This document shows, piece after piece, positions 24,736 through 32,457 of a DNA stretch of 64,000 nucleotides; position 1 is the first letter of the stretch, and every line of letters begins with the position of its first letter. The notes under the pieces were generated by a model, which was not told where the DNA came from, searched no databases, and saw nothing but the letters and a program-made list of their open reading frames with translations. A program made the translations under genes and the position numbers. The stretch is from JAMLHN01 sp035708745 (GTDB lineage: Bacteria > Chloroflexota > Chloroflexia > Thermomicrobiales > UBA6265), in contig DASTFJ010000103.1 of NCBI GenBank assembly GCA_035708745.1, positions 10,899 through 74,898 of the forward strand. Direction: 5' to 3'.

Positions 24736-26037
24736 ATGAGCGAAACACAACCTGGATTCGAAACACAGGCATTGCACGCGGGACAAGAGGTCGATCCCAC
24801 CACCAAGTCCCGGGCGGTGCCCATCTATATGACCACGTCGTTTGGCTTCGATAGCCCGGAGCATGCGGCAAATCTCTTCGCGCTCAAGGAATTCGGGAAT
24901 ATCTATACCCGCATCATGAACCCGACGACCGATGTCTTCGAGAAGCGCATCGCCGCCCTCGAAGGTGGAGCGGCGGCGCTGGCGTTCGCCTCCGGTCAGG
25001 CGGCCGAAACGGCCGCGATCCAGAATCTTGCCGGCGCCGGGGATGAGATCGTCTCCACCACCAGTCTCTATGGCGGCACCTACAACCTCTTTCACTACAC
25101 GCTGCCGAAGTTGGGGATTACCGTCAAATTTGCCGAGCCGAACGCCGAAGCGATCAAGGCGCAGATCACCGACAAGACCAAAGCGGTCTATTCCGAAACC
25201 CTGGGCAATCCGGATCTGCTGACGCTCGATATCGAGGCCGTCGCCAAAGTGGCGCATGAGGCCGGGGTGCCGCTGATTCTCGACAACACCATTCCGACAC
25301 CGTATCTGGTGCGGCCGTTCGATCACGGCGCGGACATCATCGTGCATTCCGCGACCAAGTTCATCGGCGGACACGGGCAGGCGATCGGCGGTGTGCTGAT
25401 CGACGGTGGCAAGTTCGATTGGGGCGCGTCCGGCCGCTTCCCGGAGTACACGACCCCGGACCCGAGCTACCACGGTCTGGTTTACAACGAGGTCTTCAGC
25501 CCGGCAAACTTCGGCGCCAACATCGCCTACATCATCAAGGCACGCGTGCAGCTGTTGCGCGATACCGGCGCGGCGCTCAGCCCGTTCAATGCCTGGTTGT
25601 TCGTTTCCGGGCTCGAAAGCCTGGCGGTCCGTATGGAGCGGCACAGCCAGAATGCCCAGGCGGTGGCTCGGTTCCTGACCGAGCATCCGAAAGTATCGTG
25701 GGTCAACTACCCCGGCCTCCCGGGGCATCCGGCCTACAAGACCGCCAGCAAATACTTCCGCGAGGGTCTCTACGGCGCGCTGTTGGGCTTTGGCGTACGT
25801 GGCGGGTCCGAGGCCGGAAGCAAGCTGATCGAGAATGTGAAGCTCTTCTCGCATGTGGCGAATCTGGGCGATTCCAAGTCGCTCATCATTCATCCGGCGA
25901 GCACCACCCATTCGCAGCTCAACGAGGAAGAGCAAGCCACCACCGGCGTCACGCCGGACTACGTCCGCCTCTCGGTCGGTCTCGAAACAGTGTCGGACAT
26001 CATCGCCGACCTCGATCAGGCGCTGGCCAAGATCTAG
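24736..26037 (+). CDS. metY: O-acetylhomoserine sulfhydrylase
   Basis: PLP enzyme that forms homocysteine from O-acetylhomoserine and sulfide. The 433 residues are typical of the Cys/Met metabolism family: LHAGQEVDPTTKSRAVPIY, YTRIMNPTTDVFEKRIAALEGG, ASGQAAETAA, the catalytic lysine in VHSATKFIGGHG, and HPASTTHSQL near the C-terminus. ATG 24736 has AGGAGACAGG upstream. It shares the SAM-I controlled transcript with metX, so the pair gives direct sulfhydrylation from homoserine. A hairpin follows the stop. Confidence 0.95.
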   Translation: MSETQPGFETQALHAGQEVDPTTKSRAVPIYMTTSFGFDSPEHAANLFALKEFGNIYTRIMNPTTDVFEKRIAALEGGAAALAFASGQAAETAAIQNLAGAGDEIVSTTSLYGGTYNLFHYTLPKLGITVKFAEPNAEAIKAQITDKTKAVYSETLGNPDLLTLDIEAVAKVAHEAGVPLILDNTIPTPYLVRPFDHGADIIVHSATKFIGGHGQAIGGVLIDGGKFDWGASGRFPEYTTPDPSYHGLVYNEVFSPANFGANIAYIIKARVQLLRDTGAALSPFNAWLFVSGLESLAVRMERHSQNAQAVARFLTEHPKVSWVNYPGLPGHPAYKTASKYFREGLYGALLGFGVRGGSEAGSKLIENVKLFSHVANLGDSKSLIIHPASTTHSQLNEEEQATTGVTPDYVRLSVGLETVSDIIADLDQALAKI

Positions 26038-26060
26038 GACAACCGCAAACACAACGTCGC

Positions 26061-26094
26061 AAACGAGCCGGGTCGAAGTCGACCCGGCTCGTTT
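26061..26094. terminator. Bidirectional terminator-like hairpin between metY and the hydrolase
   Basis: A 16-bp perfect stem (AAACGAGCCGGGTCGA with its complement) closes on a 2-nt centre. AAA on one side and TTT on the other serve both strands. It lies 24 nt after metY and downstream of the convergent minus-strand hydrolase. Confidence 0.75.
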
Positions 26095-26236
26095 CGGTCG
26101 AATGCCCGAAGCGGCGCCGACTTGATCAAAACCGTAGTTGCAGCCATCTGTGGCTGCCGTTTACCGCCTAGAGCAGTCACAGAGGGCTGCGTCTACGCGG
26201 CGAACACGGCCCGTTCCCACTCGCAAACAGCTCGGG

Positions 26237-27097
26237 CTAACTCGTTCGATTCAGGAAGTCGCGGACGACGTCGACGAATTTGTCCTGCTCTTCGATGAAT
26301 GGGAAATGCGCGCTCTTTTCGAACATCACGAGCTCGGCATTCGGAATGAGCTCGGCGACTCGCTCGCACGCGACGACCGGAGTCACCCAATCGTGCCGGC
26401 CGGAGCAGACCAGGGTCGGCACGGTGACCGACGGCAGTCCGGCGCTGACATCGTAGGAGGGGATGATGTGCTCGAACATATACGCGGCGACGTGTGGATC
26501 GTCGACGCCGCGTTTCACCATCTCGCCGCCGATTTCGTCATCCCAGGTGTGGAAATAGAGTGGCAGCATGACATCCCACCACGCTGCAAAGTCGGCTTCG
26601 GTGGTGACTTTTCCCTCGAAGAGGGTGGGACCGACGGCTTTCTGTTCCGGGGTGGCGCGCCGCTCCAGCTCGGCGGTGGCCGATTCCCAGAAGTTGTTGC
26701 TCGCGGAGGTCGTGATCAGAATCAGACGCTCGAGGTTTTCCGGATAGCGGAGCGCGTAGACCTGGCCCCAAAAGCCACCGAACGAATTCCCGATGATGGT
26801 GATCTTGCCGAGCCCGAGGAGCTTACGCAGCGCTTCGATATCATCGGCCATCTGTTCGATGGTGCAGGTTTCCAGGGGAGTTCGCTCCGATCGGCCGGTC
26901 GAACGGTGATCGATGTAGACGAGCTGGAAATCGTCGGCGAGCGGACTCATCCAGGGTTTGAAATAGCTGTGATCCAGCCCTGGTCCGCCGTGAAGGACGA
27001 ACGCGACCGGCTTGGCGATCATCTTGGCGCCCGATGGTTTGAGACCCATCCCCTCGATGTCGAAAAACAGATCGATGCCGTTGACGTGCGCGAGCAT
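26237..27097 (-). CDS. Alpha/beta hydrolase, proline iminopeptidase-like
   Basis: A 286-residue hydrolase with HGGPGLDHSYF (oxyanion), YIDHRSTGRSE, the nucleophile elbow GNSFGGFWGQ, an acidic residue near CSGRHDWVTP and the histidine in EKSAHFPFIEE. HGGPG and the DxR(S/G)xGRS region are typical of proline iminopeptidases (S33), but the exact substrate is unknown. No signal peptide, so cytoplasmic. ATG 27097 has AAAGGATCTC upstream. It is a single gene, convergent with metY. Confidence 0.88.
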   Translation of the reverse strand: MLAHVNGIDLFFDIEGMGLKPSGAKMIAKPVAFVLHGGPGLDHSYFKPWMSPLADDFQLVYIDHRSTGRSERTPLETCTIEQMADDIEALRKLLGLGKITIIGNSFGGFWGQVYALRYPENLERLILITTSASNNFWESATAELERRATPEQKAVGPTLFEGKVTTEADFAAWWDVMLPLYFHTWDDEIGGEMVKRGVDDPHVAAYMFEHIIPSYDVSAGLPSVTVPTLVCSGRHDWVTPVVACERVAELIPNAELVMFEKSAHFPFIEEQDKFVDVVRDFLNRTS

Positions 27098-27213
27098 GAG
27101 ATCCTTTCATGGGATGCATATATTTCTCACAAATCGTCGCGGCAGCATACCCCACAACTCTCGGCCCGTTGGCGCCGGTCAGCAACCGATTTTTAGGCGA
27201 CGCTCGAACCAAT

Positions 27214-27241
27214 AACGCCGGGTCCTGAGACCCGGCGTTTT
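27214..27241. terminator. Terminator-like hairpin
   Basis: AACGCCGGGTC pairs with GACCCGGCGTT around CTGA, followed by TTTTCC on the plus strand. It lies 31 nt past the end of the small minus-strand gene at 27272, which it most likely terminates. On the minus strand the downstream T-run is poor. Confidence 0.6.
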
Positions 27242-27271
27242 CCATTGCTTACGTTTCCCTGGACCCCGGAG

Positions 27272-27571
27272 CTATGCCAGCGCTTTTTCCTTCACCGGTT
27301 CCAGCCATTCCTCTCGGAACCACTGCGCCTGCCAGGGAATGGCGGCTTTGTTGCCGCTATTGCGGAAATCGACCAGGTAGAGGGGGATCGTATAGGGCCC
27401 TTCCGGGTTGATCTCCACGATCTTGCCAACCGCGCCATCGAACTTGGCTTCCGGCAAGGTGGTATAGAGCACGCTGATACCCCAGACGCCACGTTTGTTG
27501 TGGCCGCGCGGCATATGCACCTGAACGGTATCCCCAATGTGCAGGCGAGAATCGTGAACGGAGTCGGTCAC
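27272..27571 (-). CDS. Small uncharacterised protein (99 aa)
   Basis: I do not recognise the family. The protein is beta-rich with a likely SH3/KOW-like opening: LHIGDTVQVHMPRG, then VGKIVEINPEGPYTIPLYLVDF and AAIPWQAQWFREEWLEPV. The pattern 'GDxVxV ... GxIVEI ... PLYLVDF' suggests a small barrel that might bind nucleic acid or a partner protein, which is inference. It starts at ATG 27571 and is followed by a hairpin. Codon use and amino-acid composition look like a real gene. Confidence 0.65.
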   Translation of the reverse strand: MTDSVHDSRLHIGDTVQVHMPRGHNKRGVWGISVLYTTLPEAKFDGAVGKIVEINPEGPYTIPLYLVDFRNSGNKAAIPWQAQWFREEWLEPVKEKALA

Positions 27572-27665
27572 CGCAGGCTCCTCTGGCGCGACATTCGAAC
27601 CGGTCCAATGAGGACCGGCATCAGCATGAGCGGATTATAGCGAAGGCTCGGCGAGGGACGCCGGC

Positions 27666-27962
27666 TCAGGAGGTAGCGAGCTTGCGCCGCGGGCCGGGAG
27701 CGGCGCCCGAAAGCTTCTTGCGCAGTCCGGCGAAACCGCTCTGGGTCTCTGGCGGATCGGGTGGGAACGACGGTTGGGCGGTAAACGGTCGGCCGAACGG
27801 CTGAGTCACCACGATCCGTTCGAGCTCTTCTTGCCGGATTTCTTCGCGCAGGACGGCCACCACCGCCATCCGGCGTGCGTAGAGATCGACGACGCCACGA
27901 TCGAGCCCGTCATTGTTCCAACGTTCGGGTGCTTGCTGGTGGGTATGGTGAACCTGTGACAC
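27666..27962 (-). CDS. Small uncharacterised protein (98 aa)
   Basis: No family recognised. GTG start at 27962 (MSQVHHTHQQAPE). The middle has an amphipathic helix, VDLYARRMAVVAVLREEIRQ, and the tail is proline- and basic-rich (FPPDPPETQSGFAGLRKKL). No membrane segment or cysteine. It is co-directional with the 99-aa gene, 94 nt upstream. No clear ribosome-binding site, so existence of the gene is moderately supported. Confidence 0.45.
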   Translation of the reverse strand: MSQVHHTHQQAPERWNNDGLDRGVVDLYARRMAVVAVLREEIRQEELERIVVTQPFGRPFTAQPSFPPDPPETQSGFAGLRKKLSGAAPGPRRKLATS

Positions 27963-28316
27963 GAGGCACGACTCCGCCTGATCGGTGACTCGGAAGGGAT
28001 ACGCATGCGATGTACGTACGCTCCGCCCAGCTTAGCAATGACCGTCGTCGAATGCAACTCCAATTTCGATTTTGTCATGGCGTCGGTCGAGTGCGGGAAG
28101 GCCAGCGAGCACTGGTCCAGGCGGCTCCGGGCAACCTGCCGGACCTCCAGCGCCCTCCGGGCCAACGGGACGGATGCGATTGACGGTGATGCCGCTCCCA
28201 CCTATCATCGCCAGACTTCCCGCGGAATAAACCGTAGGTGGGCTTGCGACATGCGCCGGAACCGCGCGGAGGTATCCACGAGCCCAGCGCAACAGAATGG
28301 GGAAAGACGCCGGTCG
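27963..28316. other. Intergenic/leader region, no gene recognised
   Basis: About 350 nt between the small minus-strand gene and the aminotransferase. The aminotransferase frame is open upstream to 28005, but the extra 104 residues are low-quality (cysteine- and arginine-rich). Several GC-rich inverted segments are present, for example GGTCCAGGCGG and CTCCGGGCAACCTGCCGGA. No riboswitch class could be matched. Confidence 0.5.
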
Positions 28317-29555
28317 ATGGGTCAACAAGATGCCGAACTCGAGATGGGTCATATGGGGCATTACTTGCAGCGCGCGTCGCGCTCGCGGGCGTTCGAAAGC
28401 TCCCCGTGGTCGGAAGCAACCGATCTGATCCAGGACCGGCCGGACGCGATCTATTTTGGCGACGGCGCGCCGGCGTTCGACGTGCAGCCGTTTGCCCGGT
28501 TGCAGGAAGCAGCAGCGCGCGCATGGACCGACGCGCCCGGCAATCTGGGCTATGGCGAGCTGGCTGGCTATGCGCCCCTGCGTGAGCTGATCTCTAGCCG
28601 CATGCGCATACGCGGCGTCCGGGCCGGACCGGACGAAATTATGGTCACCAACGGCAGTCAGCAGGGAATCGACCTGATCGCGCGGTTGATGCTCGATGCC
28701 GGCGATCCGATTCTGGTCGAGGGTCCCACCTATATCGGCGCAATGCAGACCTTCGATGCCTACGAGGTCGACTATGTTGTTATTCCAATGGACGACGAGG
28801 GGATCGACGTCGAAGCGCTCGATGCCCGGCTGGATGGGCTCGAACGCAAACCGAAGCTGCTCTACACCATTCCGGCGTTTCAGAATCCAACCGGGACGTC
28901 GATCTCAGCCGCGCGCCGGGAAGCATTGCTCGACTTGGCCGCCCGTCGTGGTCTCCTCATCCTGGAAGACGATCCTTACGGTGAGCTCTGGTACGACCAG
29001 CCGCCCGTACTGGCCTTGCGAGCCGATCATCCCTCGGTCGTCTATTTGGGAACCTTTTCGAAAACGCTCGCGCCCGGGCTGCGAGTCGGTTGGATGGTAC
29101 CCCCGCCAGAGCTGCTCGATCTGCTGCTCATGGCGAAAGAGGGGACGGATATCCACAGCAACCGCATCGCCACACGTACGGTTTATCATGCGGCCGACGG
29201 CTTTCTGGACGAGCATGTGGCGGAGCTTCGCGGGTTCTATGCCGCCCGGCGGGATGCGCTCGCCGAGGGCCTCACCGCATCGATGCCGGCCGAGATCGGG
29301 TGGAATGTCCCGGGCGGCGGTTTCTTTATTTGGCTGTGGATGCCGGAAGGCGTTTCGGCCAACCACATGCTGATCACGGCCGCGCGGCACGATGTCGCGT
29401 ATCTACCAGGGTCGTGGTTCTACCCGCTGGGTGACGTGAAGCACAACGAGCTGCGGCTCAGCTTTTCATCCCTGCCCATCGAGCGGTTGCAGGAAGGGGC
29501 CAAACGTCTCGGCGCCGCCGCGCATGACTTCTTGCGAAACGAGGAGTGCTCCTAA
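28317..29555 (+). CDS. PLP-dependent aminotransferase, LysN/2-aminoadipate type
   Basis: A 412-residue fold-type I class I/II aminotransferase. It has TNGSQQGIDLIARLMLDAGD, the conserved IPAFQNPTGTSIS, LEDDPYGELWY, the PLP lysine in LGTFSKTLAPGLRVGW and ELRLSFSS. It resembles the LysN/MocR-aminotransferase branch, which includes 2-aminoadipate aminotransferases of the aminoadipate lysine pathway. As LysX/Y/Z are encoded 20 kb away, it may supply aminoadipate, but valine/aromatic transaminase activity is equally possible. No wHTH domain is present, so it is not a MocR regulator. ATG 28317 precedes the first structured helix. Confidence 0.85.
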   Translation: MGQQDAELEMGHMGHYLQRASRSRAFESSPWSEATDLIQDRPDAIYFGDGAPAFDVQPFARLQEAAARAWTDAPGNLGYGELAGYAPLRELISSRMRIRGVRAGPDEIMVTNGSQQGIDLIARLMLDAGDPILVEGPTYIGAMQTFDAYEVDYVVIPMDDEGIDVEALDARLDGLERKPKLLYTIPAFQNPTGTSISAARREALLDLAARRGLLILEDDPYGELWYDQPPVLALRADHPSVVYLGTFSKTLAPGLRVGWMVPPPELLDLLLMAKEGTDIHSNRIATRTVYHAADGFLDEHVAELRGFYAARRDALAEGLTASMPAEIGWNVPGGGFFIWLWMPEGVSANHMLITAARHDVAYLPGSWFYPLGDVKHNELRLSFSSLPIERLQEGAKRLGAAAHDFLRNEECS

Positions 29556-29558
29556 CGG

Positions 29559-29683
29559 GTCCGGAGGCCGGGGTCTGGAGACAATCTGAAGCAGTCAGCA
29601 GTCAGCAGTCAGCAGTCAGCCTCGGACGCGCCACGGCGCGAAGGCCAAGCCCTACCGTCGTCTCCGGACTCCGGACTCCGGAC
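29559..29683. repeat. Intergenic inverted-repeat element with a nested 7-bp tandem repeat
   Basis: Ends read GTCCGGAG (left) and CTCCGGAC (right), with CTCCGGACTCCGGACTCCGG at the right side. Inside, AGTCAGC is repeated four times at 29593-29620. The outer sequence is related to the element at 11157-11219. It fills the gap between two convergent genes. Confidence 0.72.
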
Positions 29684-29684
29684 C

Positions 29685-30218
29685 TTAGTAGACGATCAGG
29701 CTCTGCACATTCTGGCCGGCGAGCTTTTCGCGACCGTTGAGATCGCTGAGCTCGACCAACACCGAGATGCCGACCAGCTCGGCATCCAGGCGGTCGACCA
29801 GGTTCACCGCTGCGCGAATCGTGCCGCCGGTCGCCAGCAGATCGTCGACGATGATGACGCGCTGCCCTGGCTTGATGGCGTCACTGTGGATCTCGACGGT
29901 GTTGACCCCATATTCGAGCTCGTATTCCTCTTGCAGGGTATCTCCGGGGAGACGACCTACCTTGCGCACAGGCACTAGGCCGGCGCCCAGGGTGTAGGCC
30001 ATCGGCGCGCCGAAGATGAAACCGCGACTCTCGATGGAGACGACATGATCGATCCGCTCGAAGGGTGCGGCCATGGCATCGACCGCCGCTTTGAACGCGG
30101 GCCCGTTTGCCAGCAGCGGAGTGATATCTCGGAAGAGAATGCCGGGTTTCGGGAAATCGGGAATGGAGCGAATCGTCGCCGTCAGGTCCTCGATCGTCGG
30201 TAGTCCACCCTGGCTCAT
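29685..30218 (-). CDS. apt: Adenine phosphoribosyltransferase
   Basis: Salvages adenine to AMP using PRPP in the cytoplasm. The 177-residue protein has the family layout: IPDFPKPGILFRDITPLL, SIESRGFIFGAPMAYTLGAG, VRKVGRLPG and the PRPP-binding loop VIIVDDLLATGGTIRAA. ATG 30218 has GAGGGAGACC directly upstream; the longer open frame upstream is not Apt-like. Single gene. Confidence 0.95.
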   Translation of the reverse strand: MSQGGLPTIEDLTATIRSIPDFPKPGILFRDITPLLANGPAFKAAVDAMAAPFERIDHVVSIESRGFIFGAPMAYTLGAGLVPVRKVGRLPGDTLQEEYELEYGVNTVEIHSDAIKPGQRVIIVDDLLATGGTIRAAVNLVDRLDAELVGISVLVELSDLNGREKLAGQNVQSLIVY

Positions 30219-30310
30219 TGGTCTCCCTCGATGTTGCTCGGCTCGGCGCGCCTCAGCGCGCGGTGAGGGAGTGTAGCGTAGGAGCTGGGGGAAAGTGCGT
30301 GCAGCGCGAG

Positions 30311-30377
30311 CCAAGGGTCAAGAGTCCAGGGTCCCGAGACATGTCAGGAAGGGGATTCCCTGACTCTTGACCCTTGG
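30311..30377. repeat. 16-bp inverted repeat, 35-nt spacer
   Basis: CCAAGGGTCAAGAGTC at 30311-30326 is exactly complementary to GACTCTTGACCCTTGG at 30362-30377. The low-complexity word pattern (GGGTCAAGAGTCCAGGGTCC) resembles the other intergenic elements. It lies between the ABC exporter gene and apt. Confidence 0.8.
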
Positions 30378-30411
30378 ACTCTTGACCAACGTGCGCTCTT
30401 GCGAACACGCG

Positions 30412-32457
30412 CTAGCCCGCAACTTCCATCTCTTCCTCGAGCGGCGCCGTGAACTGACTCATGTAAAGATCGGCGTAGAAGCCGTTTTGCGCCATCAGCT
30501 CGTCATGCGTGCCCTGCTCGATGACGTTGCCGTCCTTCATGACGAGAATCAGATCGGCAGTGCGAATGGTCGAGAGTCGGTGAGCGATCACAAAGCTCGT
30601 GCGTCCCTCCATCATGGAGGCCATGGCTTTCTGGATGAGCGCTTCGGTGCGGGTGTCGACCGAGCTGGTCGCTTCGTCGAAGATCAGCATCGGCGCGTCA
30701 GCCAGCATGGCTCGGGCGATCGTCAGGAGCTGCTTTTCCCCAGCGGAGATGTTGTCCGCATCCTCGCTGAGCTCCATATCGTAGCCGCCGGGGAGCGCTC
30801 TGATGAAATGATCGGCGTGCGCCGCTTTTGCTGCGGCGTGAACTTCTTCACTTGTCGCGTCTTCCCGGCCATACGCGATGTTCTCGGCGATGGTGCCGTT
30901 GAAGAGCCAGCTATCCTGCAAAACCATGCCGAATTGCTTGCGCACGCCGGCCCGGGTCATCTCCTCTGTCGAGTGGCCATCGATGCTGATCGTGCCTTCG
31001 TCGGGATCGTAGAAGCGCATCAGCAGGTTGACGATTGTCGTCTTGCCGGCCCCGGTCGGACCGACAATCGCCACGCGCTGGCCCGGCATCACGTCCGTCG
31101 AAAAATCCTTGATGATGGTCAGGTCGGGCAGATAGCCAAAGACGACGTGATCGAATTCGACGGCGCCTTCGACGTTTCCAAGATCGATGGGATGCGCGGG
31201 GTCCGGGGTCTCGTCTGGTTCATCCAGGAACTCGAAAACGCGTTCCGCGGCAGCTGCCGTCGATTGCATGACATTGGCGATGCTGGCTGTCTGGGCGATG
31301 GGTTGGTTGAACTGGTTCAGATATTGCAGAAAAGCCTGGATATCGCCGATGCGCAACCGGCCCTGGATTGCCAGCCAGCCACCCAGCACCGCGACCCCGA
31401 CATAGCCCAGGTTCCCGACGAACATCATGATCGGAAACATCAGCCCGGAGAAGAACTGGGCGCGCCAGGCGCTGCCATGCAGCTTGTTATTGATCGCCCG
31501 AAAGGTCTCCACCGACTTGTGCTCGGCCCCGAACGCCTTGATCACGGTGTGCCCGGAGAACATTTCCTCGACATGCCCGTTGAGCTGACCGAGAGAGACC
31601 TGCTGCTGGATGAAATACGGTTGCGACCGTTTGGTGATGAAGCGGAGGAGCATCAGACTCAGCGGCACGATCAAAATGGCTACCAGGGTGAGCTGCCAGC
31701 TAATCGAGATCATCATGATCAAAATCCCGATGAGCATCGTTACCGAAGTGACGATCTGCATCAGCGATTGATTCAACGTCTGACTGATCGTTTCGACATC
31801 GTTGGTTACCCGACTCAGCACCTCGCCGTGGGTGCGCGCGTCGAAATAGCTCAAGGGCAGGCGGTCGATCTTGTTGGATAGGTCGTCGCGCAGGTCGAAG
31901 GTGACCCGTTGCGACACGCCCGCCATGATCCAGGCTTGCAGATAGCTGAAGATCGCGCTGAAGAGATAGAGCAGAATCAGCAGCTCGATCGTGCGGCGGA
32001 TCGCGCCGAAGTCGATACCGTGCCGTTCGGAGAGGTCCATGTCCGCGATGGCATCGCGCTGCGCTTTGGGAATCTCGTCCACCACCTCGGGCGGCGCCTG
32101 TGCCAGCAGGTCGGCGCCGGTCGTACCGGGCGGGATGACCGTTCCGGGCGGCAGCTCGCTCATGACCTGGTCGTACAAGCGTCCCTGCGAATAACCGCTG
32201 ACGACCGTGTTCGTGACGTTGCCCAGAATGCGGGGACTGACGATCGAGAACAGCGTGCTGGCAATGGCGAACACGAAAACGATCGCGATCTTTCCCCAAA
32301 ACGGGCGCAGATAGGAGATCAGCCGCTTGATCGTTCCCTTGAAATCTCTGGCTTTCTCGCCGGGACGGCCGAATGCGCCCGGACCACCACGCGGTCCCAG
32401 CAGTGTCGGTCGGTTCGCCGGCGCGCTCGAGGTCGAGGCTGGGCGTTCGCTGCTCAT
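30412..32457 (-). CDS. ABC exporter half-transporter with canonical ATPase site
   Basis: A 681-residue type IV ABC exporter: six membrane helices (about residues 40-380), then an ATPase domain with Walker A GPTGAGKTT, signature ISAGEKQLLTIARA and Walker B MLIFDEATSSVD with the catalytic glutamate. It has an extra extracytoplasmic-looking insertion after the first helix (about residues 75-145). It overlaps the upstream half-transporter by 4 nt; the pair has the layout of heterodimeric multidrug exporters such as TM287/288, this one being TM288-like. Substrate (drug or lipid) is unknown. Confidence 0.92.
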   Translation of the reverse strand: MSSERPASTSSAPANRPTLLGPRGGPGAFGRPGEKARDFKGTIKRLISYLRPFWGKIAIVFVFAIASTLFSIVSPRILGNVTNTVVSGYSQGRLYDQVMSELPPGTVIPPGTTGADLLAQAPPEVVDEIPKAQRDAIADMDLSERHGIDFGAIRRTIELLILLYLFSAIFSYLQAWIMAGVSQRVTFDLRDDLSNKIDRLPLSYFDARTHGEVLSRVTNDVETISQTLNQSLMQIVTSVTMLIGILIMMISISWQLTLVAILIVPLSLMLLRFITKRSQPYFIQQQVSLGQLNGHVEEMFSGHTVIKAFGAEHKSVETFRAINNKLHGSAWRAQFFSGLMFPIMMFVGNLGYVGVAVLGGWLAIQGRLRIGDIQAFLQYLNQFNQPIAQTASIANVMQSTAAAAERVFEFLDEPDETPDPAHPIDLGNVEGAVEFDHVVFGYLPDLTIIKDFSTDVMPGQRVAIVGPTGAGKTTIVNLLMRFYDPDEGTISIDGHSTEEMTRAGVRKQFGMVLQDSWLFNGTIAENIAYGREDATSEEVHAAAKAAHADHFIRALPGGYDMELSEDADNISAGEKQLLTIARAMLADAPMLIFDEATSSVDTRTEALIQKAMASMMEGRTSFVIAHRLSTIRTADLILVMKDGNVIEQGTHDELMAQNGFYADLYMSQFTAPLEEEMEVAG

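Noticed and set aside
28063..28316. T-box upstream of the aminotransferase (GGAACCGCG near 28258)
   Set aside because: The essential GGTGG part of the T-box core and a clear stem I pattern are missing.
29593..29620. CRISPR-like array (AGTCAGC repeated)
   Set aside because: Four contiguous 7-bp units without spacers; a simple tandem repeat.
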